64,000 bases of DNA from Rhodococcus sp. 105337 (lineage in GTDB: Bacteria; Actinomycetota; Actinomycetes; Mycobacteriales; Mycobacteriaceae). The notes beneath the pieces were generated by a model. The model made no database searches. It was not told the DNA's origin and saw only the letters and a list, made by a program, of their open reading frames with translations. The DNA is taken from contig NZ_JABAGQ010000001.1 in NCBI RefSeq assembly GCF_012844225.1, positions 682,001 to 746,000 of the forward strand, in the 5' to 3' direction. Of the stretch, positions 1 through 9,137 are shown one piece after another; within the stretch, counting starts at the first letter, position 1, and each line of letters begins with the position of its first letter. Position numbers and translations under genes: made by a program.

Positions 1-567
1 CTCGGTGCGGACGAGTTCCTCGAACGATTTCCCGGACGCGCGCGCCGCTACCTCCGCAACGAGGTTTCCGTAGGTGACGGCGTGATAGCCGGGTCCGGCC
101 AAGCGACGCGGGTCCGGCGGCGCGGCGGCGAGCGCGGCAGCGACGGCTTCGGAGTCGAGCAACCCGAAGCGCCCCGGAACGAGTCCCCGCGCCTTGTGCA
201 GCCCGGCGCGGTGGGACATCAGCTCACGAACGGTGATGGCGTCCTTGCCTGCGGCGGCGAACTCCGGCCAATACTGCGCCACGGGGCTGTCGTACTTGAC
301 GAGCCCTCGCTCGGCGAGGCGGTGGAGAACCGTGCTGGCGACTCCCTTCCCCGTCGAGAAGGACAGCACCACCGTGTCCCGTTTCCACCGCTTGTCGCGG
401 GCGGCCCACCCGGCCCAGATGTCGAGAACGCATTCGCCGTGCAGGTAACACGTCAGTGCGCCGCCACCTTGACCGGGCGAAAAGAACATCCGGAAGAACT
501 GATCCGCGACCGGCATGAAGCGCGGGTCGACCACCATCTGCGTGGCCGGTATGTCGTTCTCGGTCAT
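1..567 (-). CDS. Serine hydrolase of the beta-lactamase/esterase family, C-terminus cut by window edge
   Basis: The minus strand reads openly from an ATG at 567 to the window edge, giving the first 189 residues; the rest lies outside. The SxxK nucleophile motif appears as STGK at about residue 73, and a YxN-type motif as TYGN at about residue 165. This pair is the signature of class C beta-lactamase-like serine hydrolases (PF00144), which include esterases and D-aminopeptidases. No signal peptide is visible, so a cytoplasmic esterase or lactone hydrolase is more likely than a drug-resistance enzyme. It is divergent from the M13 peptidase gene. Family is clear; substrate is unknown. Confidence 0.85.
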   Translation of the reverse strand, partial: MTENDIPATQMVVDPRFMPVADQFFRMFFSPGQGGGALTCYLHGECVLDIWAGWAARDKRWKRDTVVLSFSTGKGVASTVLHRLAERGLVKYDSPVAQYWPEFAAAGKDAITVRELMSHRAGLHKARGLVPGRFGLLDSEAVAAALAAAPPDPRRLAGPGYHAVTYGNLVAEVAARASGKSFEELVRTE

Positions 568-707
568 GCCACCCGTGCTCCTAGCGCTACCGTCGCGAAC
601 CGCTGTCCCCCGCACGATCGTAGGAGCCGCGCACCACGGGCGTGGAGGTTCTCCGCGTTCGGGTGGGCGTCTGCACCTCCCGGGGAATCGGTGTAAGGAT
701 GGAGCCC

Positions 708-2678
708 ATGACCATCGCGCCACATTCGGAGATCCGCTCCGGCATCGATCTCGAACATGTCGACGAGCACGTCCGGCCCCAGGACGACCTGTTCGAGCAC
801 GTCAGCGGGCGATGGCTCGCCGAACACGAGATTCCGGCCGATCGCGCTCTCGACGGCGCGTTCCGCACGCTCGCCGACAAAGCCGAGGTCGACGTCCGGT
901 CGATCATCGAGGAGGCTGCGGCGTCGAGCGCCGAACCCGGCACCGATGCGCAGAAGATCGGTGACCTGTTTGCGAGTTTCATGGATATCGATTCGATCGA
1001 GGCCGCGGGCATGGCTCCGATCTCCGCGGAACTGGCTGCGATCGCGGGCGCGCCCGATCGCGCTGCACTCGCGTCGGTCCTCGGCGAACTTCAGCGAGTC
1101 GGTGTCAGCGGGGCGCTCGCGCACTACGTGGACACCGACTCGAAGAACTCGCAGCGTTATCTGATCCACGTCGCGCAGGGCGGACTCGGCCTTCCCGACG
1201 AGTCGTACTACCGGGAGGAGCGGTACGCCGCCATCCGCGACTCGTACACCGGGCACATCGGCCGTATGTTCACCCTCGCCGGCCTCGACCACGACCCTGC
1301 GCGGGTGGTCGCTCTGGAGACCGCGCTTGCTGCCGGGCACTGGGATGTCGTCACACGCCGCGACGCCGACCTGACCTACAACCTGGTCACGCTCGAATCG
1401 TTGATCGCCGATCTGCCCGGGTTCGAGTGGACGGACTGGATCACGGCCACCGGTGCGACCGCCGGGCAATGGTCCGAGATCGTCGTGCGGCAGCCCAGTT
1501 TCCTCGAGGTGTTCACACAGTTGTGGACCGACCAGTCGCTCGACGACTGGAAGGCGTGGGCTGCATGGCGGGTGCTGCGGGCACGTGCCCCGTACCTTTT
1601 CTCGGCAATCGTCGACGAGAACTTCGCGTTCTACGGACGCGAACTCACCGGCGCTCAGGAGATCCGCGCTCGGTGGAAGCGCGGCGTGTCGCTGGTGCAG
1701 GACCTGCTCGGTGAGGCCGTCGGCAAGATCTACGTCGAGCGGCATTTCCCTGCCGAGGCGAAGACCCGGATGCAGGTGCTCGTCGACAACCTCACAGAGG
1801 CGTACCGGCAGAGCATCACCGACCTCGAGTGGATGAGCCCGGAGACCCGTGGGGCGGCACTGCGCAAGCTCGACAAGTTCACCCCCAAGGTCGGGTATCC
1901 GGACAGGTGGCGGGACTATTCGGCGGTGTCCATCGCTGCCGACGACCTCGTCGGCAACTACCGCAGCGGGTATGCCGCGGAGTACGACCGCGATCTCGCC
2001 AAGCTCGGCGGTCCGGTCGATCGTGACGAGTGGTTCATGACCCCGCAGACGGTCAATGCCTACTACAACCCGGGAATGAACGAGATCGTCTTCCCGGCAG
2101 CGATTCTGCAGCCCCCGTTCTTCGATCTCCACGCCGACGACGCCGCGAACTACGGCGGGATCGGTGCGGTGATCGGGCACGAGATCGGACACGGATTCGA
2201 CGACCAGGGTGCCAAGTACGACGGGGACGGAAACCTCGAGAATTGGTGGACCGACTCGGATCGTGAGGAATTCGGTAAGCGCACCGCACAACTGATCGCG
2301 CAGTACGACACGTTCGAGCCGAAGGCATTGCCCGGACATCACGTCAACGGGAAGTTCACGATCGGCGAGAACATCGGCGATCTCGGCGGCCTCTCGATCG
2401 CCCTGAAGGCGTACGCGATCGCACTCGACGGCCGCCCTGCGCCCGTCATCGACGGGCTGACCGGACTGCAGCGCGTGTTCTTCGGCTGGGCTCAGGTGTG
2501 GCGCACCAAGGTCCGCGACGAAGAGGCGCTCCGCCGACTCGCCGTCGATCCGCATTCGCCGCCCGAGTTCCGGTGCAACGGGGTCGTCCGGAACATCGAC
2601 GAGTTCTACCGGGCGTTCGACGTGCGGGAAGGCGACGGCCTCTACCTCGACCCGTCGGAGCGCGTGAAAATCTGGTGA
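708..2678 (+). CDS. M13-family zinc metallopeptidase (neprilysin/PepO-like)
   Basis: This 656-residue protein has the full length of bacterial PepO-type endopeptidases, which cleave short peptides. The zinc motif HEIGH lies near residue 491 within GAVIGHEIGHGFDD. The downstream third-ligand and catalytic region is ENIGDLGGLSIALKAY, near residue 551. No signal peptide or membrane helix is seen, so it is probably cytoplasmic. I chose the ATG at 708 because GGATGGAG sits just upstream; ATG at 699 is the alternative. It is a single-gene unit ending at a strong hairpin shared with the convergent M23 gene. It has no evident link to the catabolic genes. Confidence 0.95.
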   Translation: MTIAPHSEIRSGIDLEHVDEHVRPQDDLFEHVSGRWLAEHEIPADRALDGAFRTLADKAEVDVRSIIEEAAASSAEPGTDAQKIGDLFASFMDIDSIEAAGMAPISAELAAIAGAPDRAALASVLGELQRVGVSGALAHYVDTDSKNSQRYLIHVAQGGLGLPDESYYREERYAAIRDSYTGHIGRMFTLAGLDHDPARVVALETALAAGHWDVVTRRDADLTYNLVTLESLIADLPGFEWTDWITATGATAGQWSEIVVRQPSFLEVFTQLWTDQSLDDWKAWAAWRVLRARAPYLFSAIVDENFAFYGRELTGAQEIRARWKRGVSLVQDLLGEAVGKIYVERHFPAEAKTRMQVLVDNLTEAYRQSITDLEWMSPETRGAALRKLDKFTPKVGYPDRWRDYSAVSIAADDLVGNYRSGYAAEYDRDLAKLGGPVDRDEWFMTPQTVNAYYNPGMNEIVFPAAILQPPFFDLHADDAANYGGIGAVIGHEIGHGFDDQGAKYDGDGNLENWWTDSDREEFGKRTAQLIAQYDTFEPKALPGHHVNGKFTIGENIGDLGGLSIALKAYAIALDGRPAPVIDGLTGLQRVFFGWAQVWRTKVRDEEALRRLAVDPHSPPEFRCNGVVRNIDEFYRAFDVREGDGLYLDPSERVKIW

Positions 2679-2686
2679 TCGATACG

Positions 2687-2725
2687 CGAAAGCCCCCATG
2701 TTCTTTCCGAACATGGGGGCTTTCG
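2687..2725. terminator. Bidirectional hairpin between M13 and M23 genes
   Basis: Two perfect 17-nt arms (2687-2703 and 2709-2725) flank a 5-nt loop, with A/T ends (CGAAAG...CTTTCG). It lies between two convergent stop codons, so it can serve both genes. Confidence 0.85.
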
Positions 2726-2733
2726 TGGTGTCG

Positions 2734-3552
2734 TCAGCCGAGGTGCGAGCTGGGCACCGGGACGCCGCGCGCGTGGAACCACGGGATGGGGTCGGTCTTG
2801 ACGCCGTTGGGCAGCCACACTTCGTAGTGGAGGTGCGGTCCGGTGGACTGGCCGCGGTTACCCATCGTCGCGATCACGTCGCCGGCACGCACGTGCTGAC
2901 CGACCGAGACCAGGGACTGGTCGATGTGCCCGAACACTCCGATCGTTCCGTCGTCCTGAGCGATGCGAACCCACAGTCCGAATCCCGTGGCCGGGCCGGT
3001 CTCGATCACGACACCGTCGGTCACCGACACGATGGGGGTACCGATCGAGTTGGCGATGTCGATGCCGTTGTGGTTGGTGCCCCACCGCGCGCCGAAGCCG
3101 GAGGTGAGAGTGCCCGCGGCGGGGAACGCCAGTGCGGGGCGACGCGCGGCCTCTTCGCGTGCGGCCTGTTCGGCTGCCTCGCGGGCGAGCCGATCGGCTT
3201 CCTCGTGCGCGATACGATCGGCCTCGGCCTGGAGGGCGGCGGCTTCGTCGGCGATCCGCTGTGCGTCACGCTCCGACGCACGCCGCAACTTCTCGGCGTA
3301 GTCGGTGGACTCGAACCCGGGGACAGTGAGGACCTGGGGTGCGGTGGACAGTGCGGTCGTCGCGATGCCCGTCCATGCCGGGCCGGTCTCCAGGCGGGAC
3401 GGTCCGCCCGCGGCGTTCGCCGCTGTGGTTCCGCCGGCGGTGACGGCACCGGTCACGAGGACCACGGCTGCCCAACGGCCGACACGTGCGGCCGTGGTGA
3501 GGCCGTGGGATGCACGGGTGGCGTGGTCGAGGTGTTCCGAAGTGTGTGACAA
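2734..3552 (-). CDS. Secreted M23 (LytM-type) peptidoglycan peptidase
   Basis: The product is about 272 residues. It has a hydrophobic signal segment at about residues 26-48, ending in an AANAAG-like cleavage site. A charged, alanine/glutamate-rich probable coiled coil follows at about 90-125, then a C-terminal LytM domain. Zinc ligands are visible in HNGID (near 165) and HLHYEVW (near 240). The family cuts stem-peptide cross-links in the cell wall. The start is TTG at 3552, supported by AAGAGGG upstream; no ATG or GTG fits as well. A coiled coil plus LytM suggests either an active hydrolase or an activator of one. A three-fold 11-bp repeat lies just upstream. Confidence 0.9.
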   Translation of the reverse strand: MSHTSEHLDHATRASHGLTTAARVGRWAAVVLVTGAVTAGGTTAANAAGGPSRLETGPAWTGIATTALSTAPQVLTVPGFESTDYAEKLRRASERDAQRIADEAAALQAEADRIAHEEADRLAREAAEQAAREEAARRPALAFPAAGTLTSGFGARWGTNHNGIDIANSIGTPIVSVTDGVVIETGPATGFGLWVRIAQDDGTIGVFGHIDQSLVSVGQHVRAGDVIATMGNRGQSTGPHLHYEVWLPNGVKTDPIPWFHARGVPVPSSHLG

Positions 3553-3578
3553 AGCTGCGATCCCTCTTGGTCGTCCCC

Positions 3579-3611
3579 TGATAACGAACTGATTACGAGA
3601 TCATCACGATA
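3579..3611 (-). promoter_or_regulatory. Three direct repeats at 11-bp period upstream of the M23 gene
   Basis: Read on the minus strand, three consecutive 11-bp units share the core TCGTNATCA (the first unit has TCGTGATGA). They lie 27-59 bp upstream of the TTG start. One-turn direct repeats are typical of OmpR/MtrA-class response regulators, and MtrA controls cell-wall hydrolases in actinomycetes. Assignment to MtrA is inference. The rest of 3553-3775 holds no gene. Confidence 0.45.
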
Positions 3612-3775
3612 GCGCCGATTTTACGGATTTCCGGCGCGGCGTCTTGACACGATCGTTGTAAAAAGTGGCTCAGGTTACGAAAAAGAGATCTCTCCAGTCA
3701 CACAAACCTCAGTCGGTTCGCGAGGTCTCGGAGGTTTCGGCCGAAAAGTGACCGAGGTCACGCGTCCAAGAGGTT

Positions 3776-4492
3776 TCAGCGCGCCCGATTCATCACTTTT
3801 TCGGCTGCTTCCCAGTGCGCGTCGGCTACCCACAGGCGAGCGAAGGCGTCGACGGCTTCGGCCGGAGTCGCCCCGTTCATCACTCGTTTGATCGACGCGG
3901 ACGAGTCGTTGGCGAGCGCGCGGCCGAGCGCGCGCCACCCTTCGTCGAACGTCTCGCGCGGGAGGACACGATCGACGAGTCCCACTCGCTCGGCTTCTTC
4001 GGCACGGAGGATGGTGCCGGAACCCGCCAGCATCAGAGCTCTGCCCCTGCCCACGAGCGACGCGAGCCGTTCTGCCCCACCCCACGCGGGCATGATCGCG
4101 AGCGTGGACTGATTGAACCCGATCCTGATGTCGTCGGCGGCGACCCGGATATCCGCGGCCACCGCGACCTCGGCACCCCCGCCGAGCGCATGCCCGTTCA
4201 GTGCCGCAACGACGGGCGCGGGGAACTCCGCGATCCGATCACAGATCGCCCGCATCTGGCGCGCCATCTCGGCGGCCTCCTCATGGGTGCGCAGTTTTGC
4301 CAGTTCCTTGAGATCACCGCCCGATACGAAAGCCTTGTCGCCCGCACCTCGAATGACCAGCGCACGCGCGCCGGCAGCGGCGTCGAGAACCTTCTCGAGC
4401 TGGTCCATGGTCTCGGGCGCAATCGCGTTGCGGGCGTGGGGGCGATCGATCGTGACAATCGCCAGTCCGTCTTCGAGTTCGAGATCGACCAT
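3776..4492 (-). CDS. Crotonase-fold enoyl-CoA hydratase/isomerase family protein
   Basis: This 238-residue crotonase has the oxyanion-hole segments SGGDLKEL and NGHALGGGAEVA. The glutamate of GGGAE, one of the two hydratase acid residues, is present. At the position of the second (usually PE before LG), this protein reads FNQST, so that glutamate is Gln. It may therefore be an isomerase, a lyase or a specialised hydratase. Start at 4492 (MVDLELED) is chosen over longer frames because GGAGAACAG lies upstream and the family begins there. It is divergent from the acyl-CoA ligase at 4625, with an operator-like element between them. Confidence 0.85.
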   Translation of the reverse strand: MVDLELEDGLAIVTIDRPHARNAIAPETMDQLEKVLDAAAGARALVIRGAGDKAFVSGGDLKELAKLRTHEEAAEMARQMRAICDRIAEFPAPVVAALNGHALGGGAEVAVAADIRVAADDIRIGFNQSTLAIMPAWGGAERLASLVGRGRALMLAGSGTILRAEEAERVGLVDRVLPRETFDEGWRALGRALANDSSASIKRVMNGATPAEAVDAFARLWVADAHWEAAEKVMNRAR

Positions 4493-4532
4493 AGCTCTGT
4501 TCTCCAAATTGATATTGGAATTCTGGAAATCG

Positions 4533-4547
4533 GAGAATAACATGCTC
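4533..4547. promoter_or_regulatory. Operator-like palindrome, site A of the GAGAAY-NNN-RTTCTC family
   Basis: GAGAAT-AAC-ATGCTC lies between the divergent crotonase (start 4492) and acyl-CoA ligase (start 4625). The arms match the family seen at seven other promoters with one mismatch. No convincing second copy lies 21 bp away, so this is one of the weaker members. Confidence 0.35.
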
Positions 4548-4624
4548 GCATATGACCGAAGCCGACTCCGAGCGCTGCGACGCACGGCAGAGCGGTCTCA
4601 CCCCTTGACCTTGGAGCTCCCACG

Positions 4625-6172
4625 ATGCGGCAGTTGCCCCCCGAATTGGTCGAACGCTACGAGCACGAAGGGTGGTGGACACGCGAGACCATCGGCGACA
4701 TGCTGGCTCGTGGCCTGAAGGCCGCCCCGGACATCGAGTTCCGGGTCCACTCCGACGTGCGGCCCTGGTCGGGAACAGTCGGTGAGGTCGAAATCGTCGC
4801 GCGTCGTCTCGCTGCAGGCCTGCGCCGGTGCGGCGTCGGCCCCGGTGACGTGGTGGCGTTCCAGTTGCCGAACTGGATGGAAGCGGCCGCCGTCTTCTGG
4901 GCGACGTCCTTCCTCGGCGCGACCGTGGTGCCGATCGTGCACTTCTACGGCCGCAAGGAACTCGGGTTCATCCTGCGCGAGTCCTCGCCCAAGGTCTTCG
5001 TGTGCGCCGAGCGGTTCGGGTACACCGAGTACCAGCCCGACCTCTGCGCCGACATCCCGATCGTCGGCGTGGTCGGGCGCGATTTCGACGACCTGCTCGA
5101 CGCCGAACCCTTCGAAGGCGTTCTCCCCACCGACCCCGCGGCGCCGGCACTGCTCGCCTTCACCTCCGGCACCACGAGTGATCCCAAAGGCGTGGTCCAC
5201 AGCCACCGCACCCTCGGATTCGAGACGCGGCAACTCGCCGCCCGCTATCCCGCCGACCGGGGCACGCAGCTCACAGGCGCACCGGTGGGGCACTTCATCG
5301 GCATGGTCAATGCCTTCCTGATCCCTCTGCTCGACAACTCCCCCATCAACCTGCTCGACGTGTGGAACCCCGCTCGCGCAATCGAACTCATGGAGAGCGA
5401 CGGCCTGGTCATCGGCGGCGGCGCGACGTATTTCGTCACCAGCCTCCTCGATCACCCGGACTTCGATCCCGGCCGGCACCTGAAGTACATGAAGTACGCC
5501 GGTCTCGGCGGCTCGACAGTTCCGGCCGCGGTGACCCGCCGGCTCGACTCGCTCGGCATCACCGTGTTCCGGGCGTACGGGAGCACCGAGCATCCGTCGA
5601 TCACGAGTTCGCTGGTGACCCATCCCGTCGACAAGCGGCTCTTCACCGACGGCTGCGTCTCACCGGGAGTCGAGATCCGCCTCACCGAGGACGGCGAGAT
5701 CCTGAGCCGCGGACCGGATCTCTGCATGGGCTACACCGACCCCGAACTCACTGCCCGCATGTTCGACGAGGACGGGTGGTACCACACGGGCGACATCGGG
5801 GTGCTGGACGACGACGGCTTCCTGACGATCACCGACCGTAAGGCCGACTTCATCATCCGGGGCGGCGAGAACATCAGCGCCCTCGAGGTGGAAGAAGTAC
5901 TGCTCACGCTTCCGTCGGTTGCGGAGGCCGCGGTCGTCTCCGCCCCCGACGAGCGCCTGGGTGAACATGCTGCGGCCGTACTGAGGCTTCATCCGGGGCA
6001 CGCGATGCCCACGCTCGACGAGTTGCGCGAACACTTCCGGGCCTCGGGTATCGCGAAGCAGAAGTGGCCCGAGGAACTGCACGAAGTGACGGAGTTCCCC
6101 CGCACCGCGAGCGGCAAGATCCAGAAGTTCCGGGTGCGCGGGGATATTGCGGCCTCCCGCGGAAGAGAATAG
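4625..6172 (+). CDS. AMP-forming acyl-CoA synthetase (FadD / alicyclic acid-CoA ligase type)
   Basis: This 515-residue ANL-superfamily ligase would activate a carboxylic acid to its CoA ester through an acyl-adenylate. Visible motifs are the P-loop FTSGTTSDPKG (about 179-189), YGSTEH (about 318), the hinge region YHTGDIG...DRKADFIIRGG, and the C-terminal SGKIQK lysine near residue 500. The general look is that of cyclohexanecarboxylate-type or FadD ligases rather than long-chain FadD15-type enzymes. The substrate is not readable from sequence. Its stop codon is embedded in a perfect palindrome (6165-6179) that precedes the amidohydrolase gene. Confidence 0.9.
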   Translation: MRQLPPELVERYEHEGWWTRETIGDMLARGLKAAPDIEFRVHSDVRPWSGTVGEVEIVARRLAAGLRRCGVGPGDVVAFQLPNWMEAAAVFWATSFLGATVVPIVHFYGRKELGFILRESSPKVFVCAERFGYTEYQPDLCADIPIVGVVGRDFDDLLDAEPFEGVLPTDPAAPALLAFTSGTTSDPKGVVHSHRTLGFETRQLAARYPADRGTQLTGAPVGHFIGMVNAFLIPLLDNSPINLLDVWNPARAIELMESDGLVIGGGATYFVTSLLDHPDFDPGRHLKYMKYAGLGGSTVPAAVTRRLDSLGITVFRAYGSTEHPSITSSLVTHPVDKRLFTDGCVSPGVEIRLTEDGEILSRGPDLCMGYTDPELTARMFDEDGWYHTGDIGVLDDDGFLTITDRKADFIIRGGENISALEVEEVLLTLPSVAEAAVVSAPDERLGEHAAAVLRLHPGHAMPTLDELREHFRASGIAKQKWPEELHEVTEFPRTASGKIQKFRVRGDIAASRGRE

Positions 6173-6179
6173 TATTCTC
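6165..6179. promoter_or_regulatory. Operator-like perfect palindrome, site B
   Basis: GAGAATAGTATTCTC has perfect 7-bp arms around a single G. It overlaps the stop of the ligase and lies 22 bp before the amidohydrolase start. It is one of the best matches to the family consensus. No second copy is seen 21 bp to either side. Confidence 0.55.
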
Positions 6180-6200
6180 ACAACAGGAGAAGGAGGATCT

Positions 6201-7382
6201 ATGTCACCGAAAGAATTGCCGTATCCGCTGTTCGATGCGGACAACCACCTGTACGAGACCGAGGAAGCCCTCACCAAGTTCCTCCCGGAGAAGTACAAGG
6301 GCGCCATCAAGTACGTGCAGGTCGACGGCCGCACGAAGATCGCGATCCGCAATCAGATCAGCGAGTACATCCCCAACCCCACCTTCGAGGTGGTCGCTCG
6401 TCCCGGAGCGATGGAGGACTACTTCAAGAACGGCAATCCCGAGGGCAAGAGCAAGCGGGAGATCTTCGGCAAGCCGATGAAGTCGATCGACGCCTTCCGT
6501 GAACCCGCTGCGCGTCTCGAGCTCATGGACGAACTCCAGATCGACCGCACTCTGATGTTCCCGACGCTGGCCAGCCTCGTCGAAGAGCGCATGCGCGACA
6601 ACCCCGAGCTGATCCACGCGGTCGTCCACTCACTCAACCAGTGGCTGTACGAGACCTGGGGATTCAACTACAAGGACCGCATCTTCACCGTCCCGGTCAT
6701 CAGCCTGCCGATCGTCGACAAGGCGATCGAAGAGCTCGAGTGGTGTGTCGAGCGCGGCGCGAAGGCGATCCTCGTCCGGCCCGCACCGGTTCCCGGCTAC
6801 AAGGGTCCGCGCTCGTTCGCGCTCCCGGAGTTCGATCCGTTCTGGAAGCGCGTCGTCGAACTCGACGTCCTGGTCACCCAGCACTCGTCCGACAGTGGCT
6901 ACGCACGGTACAACCAGGAATGGGACGGCACGGGCGAAGAAATGCTCCCGTTCGTCACGAACGCGTTCCGCATGGTCAGCGAATGGCGTCCGATTCAGGA
7001 TGCCGTGGCGTCGTGGGTCTGCCACGGTGCACTGTTCCGTTTCCCCGAGCTGCGGATCGCAGTCATCGAGAACGGCGCGTCCTGGCTTCCGCACGTGCTG
7101 CAGACCCTCGGTGACACCTTCAAGAAGGCTCCCGAAGGCTTCGGCATGCAGGACCCGGTCGCGGCGGTCAAGAAGAGCATCTACGTCAGCCCGTTCTGGG
7201 AAGAGGACTTCAGTAAGCTCACGGCCCTGATCGGTGCCGACCACGTGCTCTTCGGTTCCGACTACCCCCACCCCGAGGGCCTGGCCGAGCCGACCAGCTA
7301 CATCGATCACATCCAGCATCTTCCCCTCGAGGATCAGAAGCTGGTCATGGGTGGCAATCTCGCGAGGCTGCTGAAGGTATGA
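6201..7382 (+). CDS. Amidohydrolase 2 family (PF04909) metal-dependent hydrolase/decarboxylase
   Basis: This 393-residue TIM-barrel protein begins at ATG 6201, directly after an excellent site (AGGAGGATCT). Features of the ACMSD/OMPDC-like amidohydrolase 2 family are the N-terminal metal motif DADNH (about residues 9-13), TQHSSD near the middle, and the terminal LFGSDYPHP, whose Asp is a metal ligand. Members decarboxylate or hydrolyse ring-derived acids. Relatives often sit beside acyl-CoA ligases and oxygenases in Rhodococcus and Mycobacterium catabolic clusters. It overlaps the next ligase by 4 bp (ATGA), so the two are translationally coupled. The exact reaction is unknown. Confidence 0.9.
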   Translation: MSPKELPYPLFDADNHLYETEEALTKFLPEKYKGAIKYVQVDGRTKIAIRNQISEYIPNPTFEVVARPGAMEDYFKNGNPEGKSKREIFGKPMKSIDAFREPAARLELMDELQIDRTLMFPTLASLVEERMRDNPELIHAVVHSLNQWLYETWGFNYKDRIFTVPVISLPIVDKAIEELEWCVERGAKAILVRPAPVPGYKGPRSFALPEFDPFWKRVVELDVLVTQHSSDSGYARYNQEWDGTGEEMLPFVTNAFRMVSEWRPIQDAVASWVCHGALFRFPELRIAVIENGASWLPHVLQTLGDTFKKAPEGFGMQDPVAAVKKSIYVSPFWEEDFSKLTALIGADHVLFGSDYPHPEGLAEPTSYIDHIQHLPLEDQKLVMGGNLARLLKV

Positions 7383-8806
7383 CCTGGCGGACCATCCCCG
7401 AGATGGTCCTCAGCACGGACGACCGCTTCGGCGATGCCGAAGCGGTCGTCGACGGGGACCTCCGGCTCACCTTCACCGAGCTCACCGCCCGCATCCGCCG
7501 GGCCGCAGGAGCATTCGCCGCGGCCGGCATCGACAAGGGTGACCGGGTAGCGATCTGGGCCCCCAACTCCGCAGAATGGATCGTCGCGGCCTTCGGGCTG
7601 CTCGCGGCGGGCGGAATCCTCGTCCCCGTCAACACGCGCTACAAAGAGGATGAGGCCGGCGACATCATCCGCCGCAGCGGAGCGAAGGCCGTGCTCGTCC
7701 AGAACGGCTTCCTCGGTACCGAATTCCGGACGCCGGCAGGAGTGCCTACGTTCGATATGAGGTCGGGATTCCTGGAGAGCGGAAATCCCTACGCCCGCAG
7801 GCTGAGCGGCAACGATATCGCCGACATCATGTACACCTCGGGAACCACCGGACGCCCCAAGGGCGTCATGATGAACCACACCCAGACTCTCCGGATGTTC
7901 TCGGAGTGGTGCGACCTCGCCGATCTCCGCAAGGGCGACAAATATATGGTCGTCAACCCCTTCTTCCACATGTTCGGCTACAAAGCCGGCCTGATCGCGT
8001 CGATGATCCGGGGCGCCACCGTACTCCCGGTGCCCGTTCTCGATGTCGACAGAGTTCTCGAACTGGTCGAACGCGAACGGGTCACCGTACTTCCGGGCCC
8101 ACCGACGCTCTACCAGTCCCTTCTGGCCGCACAGGGCACACGGGACCTCTCGTCGTTGCGTGCAGCGGTGACCGGGTCGGCAGACATCCCCGTCGATCTG
8201 ATCCGGCGTATCAGCAACGAACTGCCGTTTCGAACCATCATGACCGGGTACGGGCTGAGCGAAGCCGGTACGGCCACGGCGTCCCGGCCCGGCGACACTT
8301 TCGAACAAATCGCCACCACGGTCGGGATTCCTTGTGAGGGAATAGCAGTCCGCATTGCGGACGACGGAGAAGTGCTCATCCGTGGCTACAATGTCATGCA
8401 GGGCTATTTCGACGATCCGGAGGCAACCTCGGAAGCTGTCGACCTCGAAGGCTGGTTGCATACCGGAGATCTCGGGACGCTGGACGACGACGGCCGCCTG
8501 CGGATCGTCGGCCGAAAGAAAGACATGTTCATAGTCGGTGGCTTCAATGCATATCCCGCGGAAATCGAGGGGTTCCTGCTCGAACACCCGGCCGTCGACC
8601 AGGTCGCCGTGATCGGTATCCCGGATGAGCGCCTCGGACAGGTCGCAAAGGCATTCGTCGTGTCGGCGAATCCGGTACCGCCGGAGGAGTTGCTCGCCTG
8701 GAGCCGGGAGCGAATGGCCGGGTTCAAGGCCCCTCGGGCCATCGAGTATCTCGAAGCCCTGCCACTGAACGCGACGGGCAAAGTCATGAAGGACCAATTG
8801 CGTTGA
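7379..8806 (+). CDS. FadD3-like acyl-CoA ligase
   Basis: This is a 475-residue AMP-forming ligase with P-loop YTSGTTGRPKG (about 152-162), the conserved NPFFHMFGYKAG, LPGPPTLYQSLL and GGFNAYPAEIE segments, and a final TGKVMK lysine. These long matches recall mycobacterial FadD3, which adds CoA to the methylhexahydroindanedione propionate left from steroid rings. That points to a cyclic or propanoate-side-chain acid, though this may be a paralogue with another substrate. It overlaps the amidohydrolase stop by 4 bp, suggesting both act on the same intermediates. Confidence 0.9.
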   Translation: MTWRTIPEMVLSTDDRFGDAEAVVDGDLRLTFTELTARIRRAAGAFAAAGIDKGDRVAIWAPNSAEWIVAAFGLLAAGGILVPVNTRYKEDEAGDIIRRSGAKAVLVQNGFLGTEFRTPAGVPTFDMRSGFLESGNPYARRLSGNDIADIMYTSGTTGRPKGVMMNHTQTLRMFSEWCDLADLRKGDKYMVVNPFFHMFGYKAGLIASMIRGATVLPVPVLDVDRVLELVERERVTVLPGPPTLYQSLLAAQGTRDLSSLRAAVTGSADIPVDLIRRISNELPFRTIMTGYGLSEAGTATASRPGDTFEQIATTVGIPCEGIAVRIADDGEVLIRGYNVMQGYFDDPEATSEAVDLEGWLHTGDLGTLDDDGRLRIVGRKKDMFIVGGFNAYPAEIEGFLLEHPAVDQVAVIGIPDERLGQVAKAFVVSANPVPPEELLAWSRERMAGFKAPRAIEYLEALPLNATGKVMKDQLR

Positions 8807-8849
8807 TGCGCAGTGCATCCACACCCCTACAATAGAAGGAGACGGCGCG

Positions 8850-9137
8850 ATGACCGATGAAGCTGCACTACTCGCCTTCGCCGTAAAGTGGCGCCACTGG
8901 AACGGCGGGCCCGACGAAGACATCTTCGTCACCTTCGGGATATCCCCCGAGGACTATTTCCATCGGCTACGCAGGCTCCTGACCAAACACCGCTGGAACC
9001 GGCTCGACCCGCAGGTCCTCACGGACCTCGTCCGGATCTGCGACGACCGCCTCAGCACGATCGATATCCGGTCCGGCGACCGGGCGCGACCGCGTCGCGT
9101 GTCGTCGGAGCATCCCCTCAGTAAGCTCTCTGCCTGA
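8850..9137 (+). CDS. Small DUF3263-like protein
   Basis: This 95-residue protein starts at ATG 8850 after AGAAGGAGACGGCG. The N-terminal half (LAFAVKWRHW... to ...YFHRLRRLL) resembles the actinobacterial DUF3263 pattern, a short helix-turn-helix-like domain of unknown function. The tail is basic and proline/arginine rich. It may be a small DNA-binding or regulatory protein, but that is a guess from fold resemblance. It lies 43 bp after the FadD3-like gene and could be co-transcribed. Its stop codon falls within a 16-bp tandem repeat. Confidence 0.6.
   Translation: MTDEAALLAFAVKWRHWNGGPDEDIFVTFGISPEDYFHRLRRLLTKHRWNRLDPQVLTDLVRICDDRLSTIDIRSGDRARPRRVSSEHPLSKLSA

Noticed and set aside
564-2714. 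A 716-codon open frame on the minus strand opposite the M13 peptidase
   Set aside because: It has no recognisable domain, has the composition typical of antisense frames in GC-rich DNA, and lies entirely over a clear metallopeptidase gene.
3553-3775. A c-di-AMP (ydaO) riboswitch before the M23 gene
   Set aside because: Such switches precede actinobacterial wall hydrolases, but I could not find the conserved paired elements in this 223-bp stretch.
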